Source of the DNA: Oribacterium sp. UBA6992 | GTDB taxonomy: Bacteria; Bacillota; Clostridia; Lachnospirales; Lachnospiraceae | Direction: 5' to 3' | DNA length: 6,328 bases | Assembly: GCA_002449915.1 (NCBI GenBank) | Contig: DJXY01000029.1 | Location: 1 to 6,328 of the forward strand | Shown: positions 6,256 through 6,328 of the stretch, one piece after another | How the letters are laid out: each line of letters starts with the position of its first letter | How positions within the stretch are numbered: position 1 is the first letter of the stretch | Program-made: the position numbers and the translations under genes | The notes under the pieces: generated by a model | Databases searched by the model: none | The model's input: only the letters and a program-made list of their open reading frames with translations | Told to the model about the DNA's origin: nothing

Positions 6256-6328
6256 GCTGTCGCAAGAGACAAGCAAACGGTACATTGAAAATTCAAGATT
6301 AAACAATACACAGACCCTGAAGATTCTA
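6256..6328 (+). other. rRNA operon leader with boxA-like element (runs off right edge)
   Basis: The presumed transcript begins with a small hairpin (GC-TGTC at 6256-6261 with GACA-A-GC at 6268-6274, one bulged A). TACATTGAAAATT (6281-6293) follows; it resembles the ACATTGAAAAC-type boxA sequences found in rRNA leaders and 16S-23S spacers of Clostridia. The 16S rRNA 5' end itself is not in the window, so the assignment rests on the leader and promoter only. Confidence 0.55.

Noticed and set aside
6061..6306. 81-codon minus-strand open frame over the promoter region
   Set aside because: It runs through two consensus promoters and two hairpins in AT-rich noncoding DNA, and shows no protein motif.

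Overview
The window reads as a piece of a low-to-moderate GC Firmicute chromosome, most likely a member of the Clostridia close to Lachnospiraceae. The reasons are the protein sequence character, the strong GGAG-type ribosome binding sites, the gene order, and an rRNA-type leader carrying 'tacattgaaaatt' at the right edge. No database search was possible, so the family-level placement is inference.

All six genes are on the + strand and closely packed. They are: the 3' part of a 6-phosphofructokinase gene (1-687, the 5' end lies outside the window); dnaX, the DNA polymerase III tau subunit, with a TTG start (734-2386); a YbaB/EbfC nucleoid-associated protein (2416-2748); recR (2750-3346); a 649-residue acidic cytosolic protein of unknown function with N-terminal TPR-like helices (3385-5334); and a CvpA-family membrane protein (5334-6035) whose start codon overlaps the preceding stop. 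Gaps are 46, 29, 1 and 38 nt, then a 1-nt overlap, so dnaX to the cvpA-like gene probably form one transcription unit. I see no convincing terminator or promoter between pfkA and dnaX.

The last 293 bases (6036-6328) hold no gene. They contain two sigma-A-type promoters about 108 bp apart, two abutting hairpins between them (the first followed by a T-rich tract, so probably the terminator of the operon), and a boxA-like rRNA leader. A 16S rRNA gene probably begins just beyond the right edge.

Functionally, dnaX-ybaB-recR is the conserved replication and recombination cluster: clamp loader, DNA-binding partner, recombination mediator. In Bacillus subtilis the same core is flanked by the SRP RNA gene upstream and by yaaL and bofA downstream; here those flanks are pfkA and the unknown-plus-CvpA pair. 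The points most worth a second look are a candidate programmed -1 frameshift site in dnaX, an apparently degenerate AAA+-like domain in the 649-residue protein, the Lys at the phosphoryl-donor-determining position of the phosphofructokinase, and the promoter/hairpin arrangement before the presumed rRNA operon.
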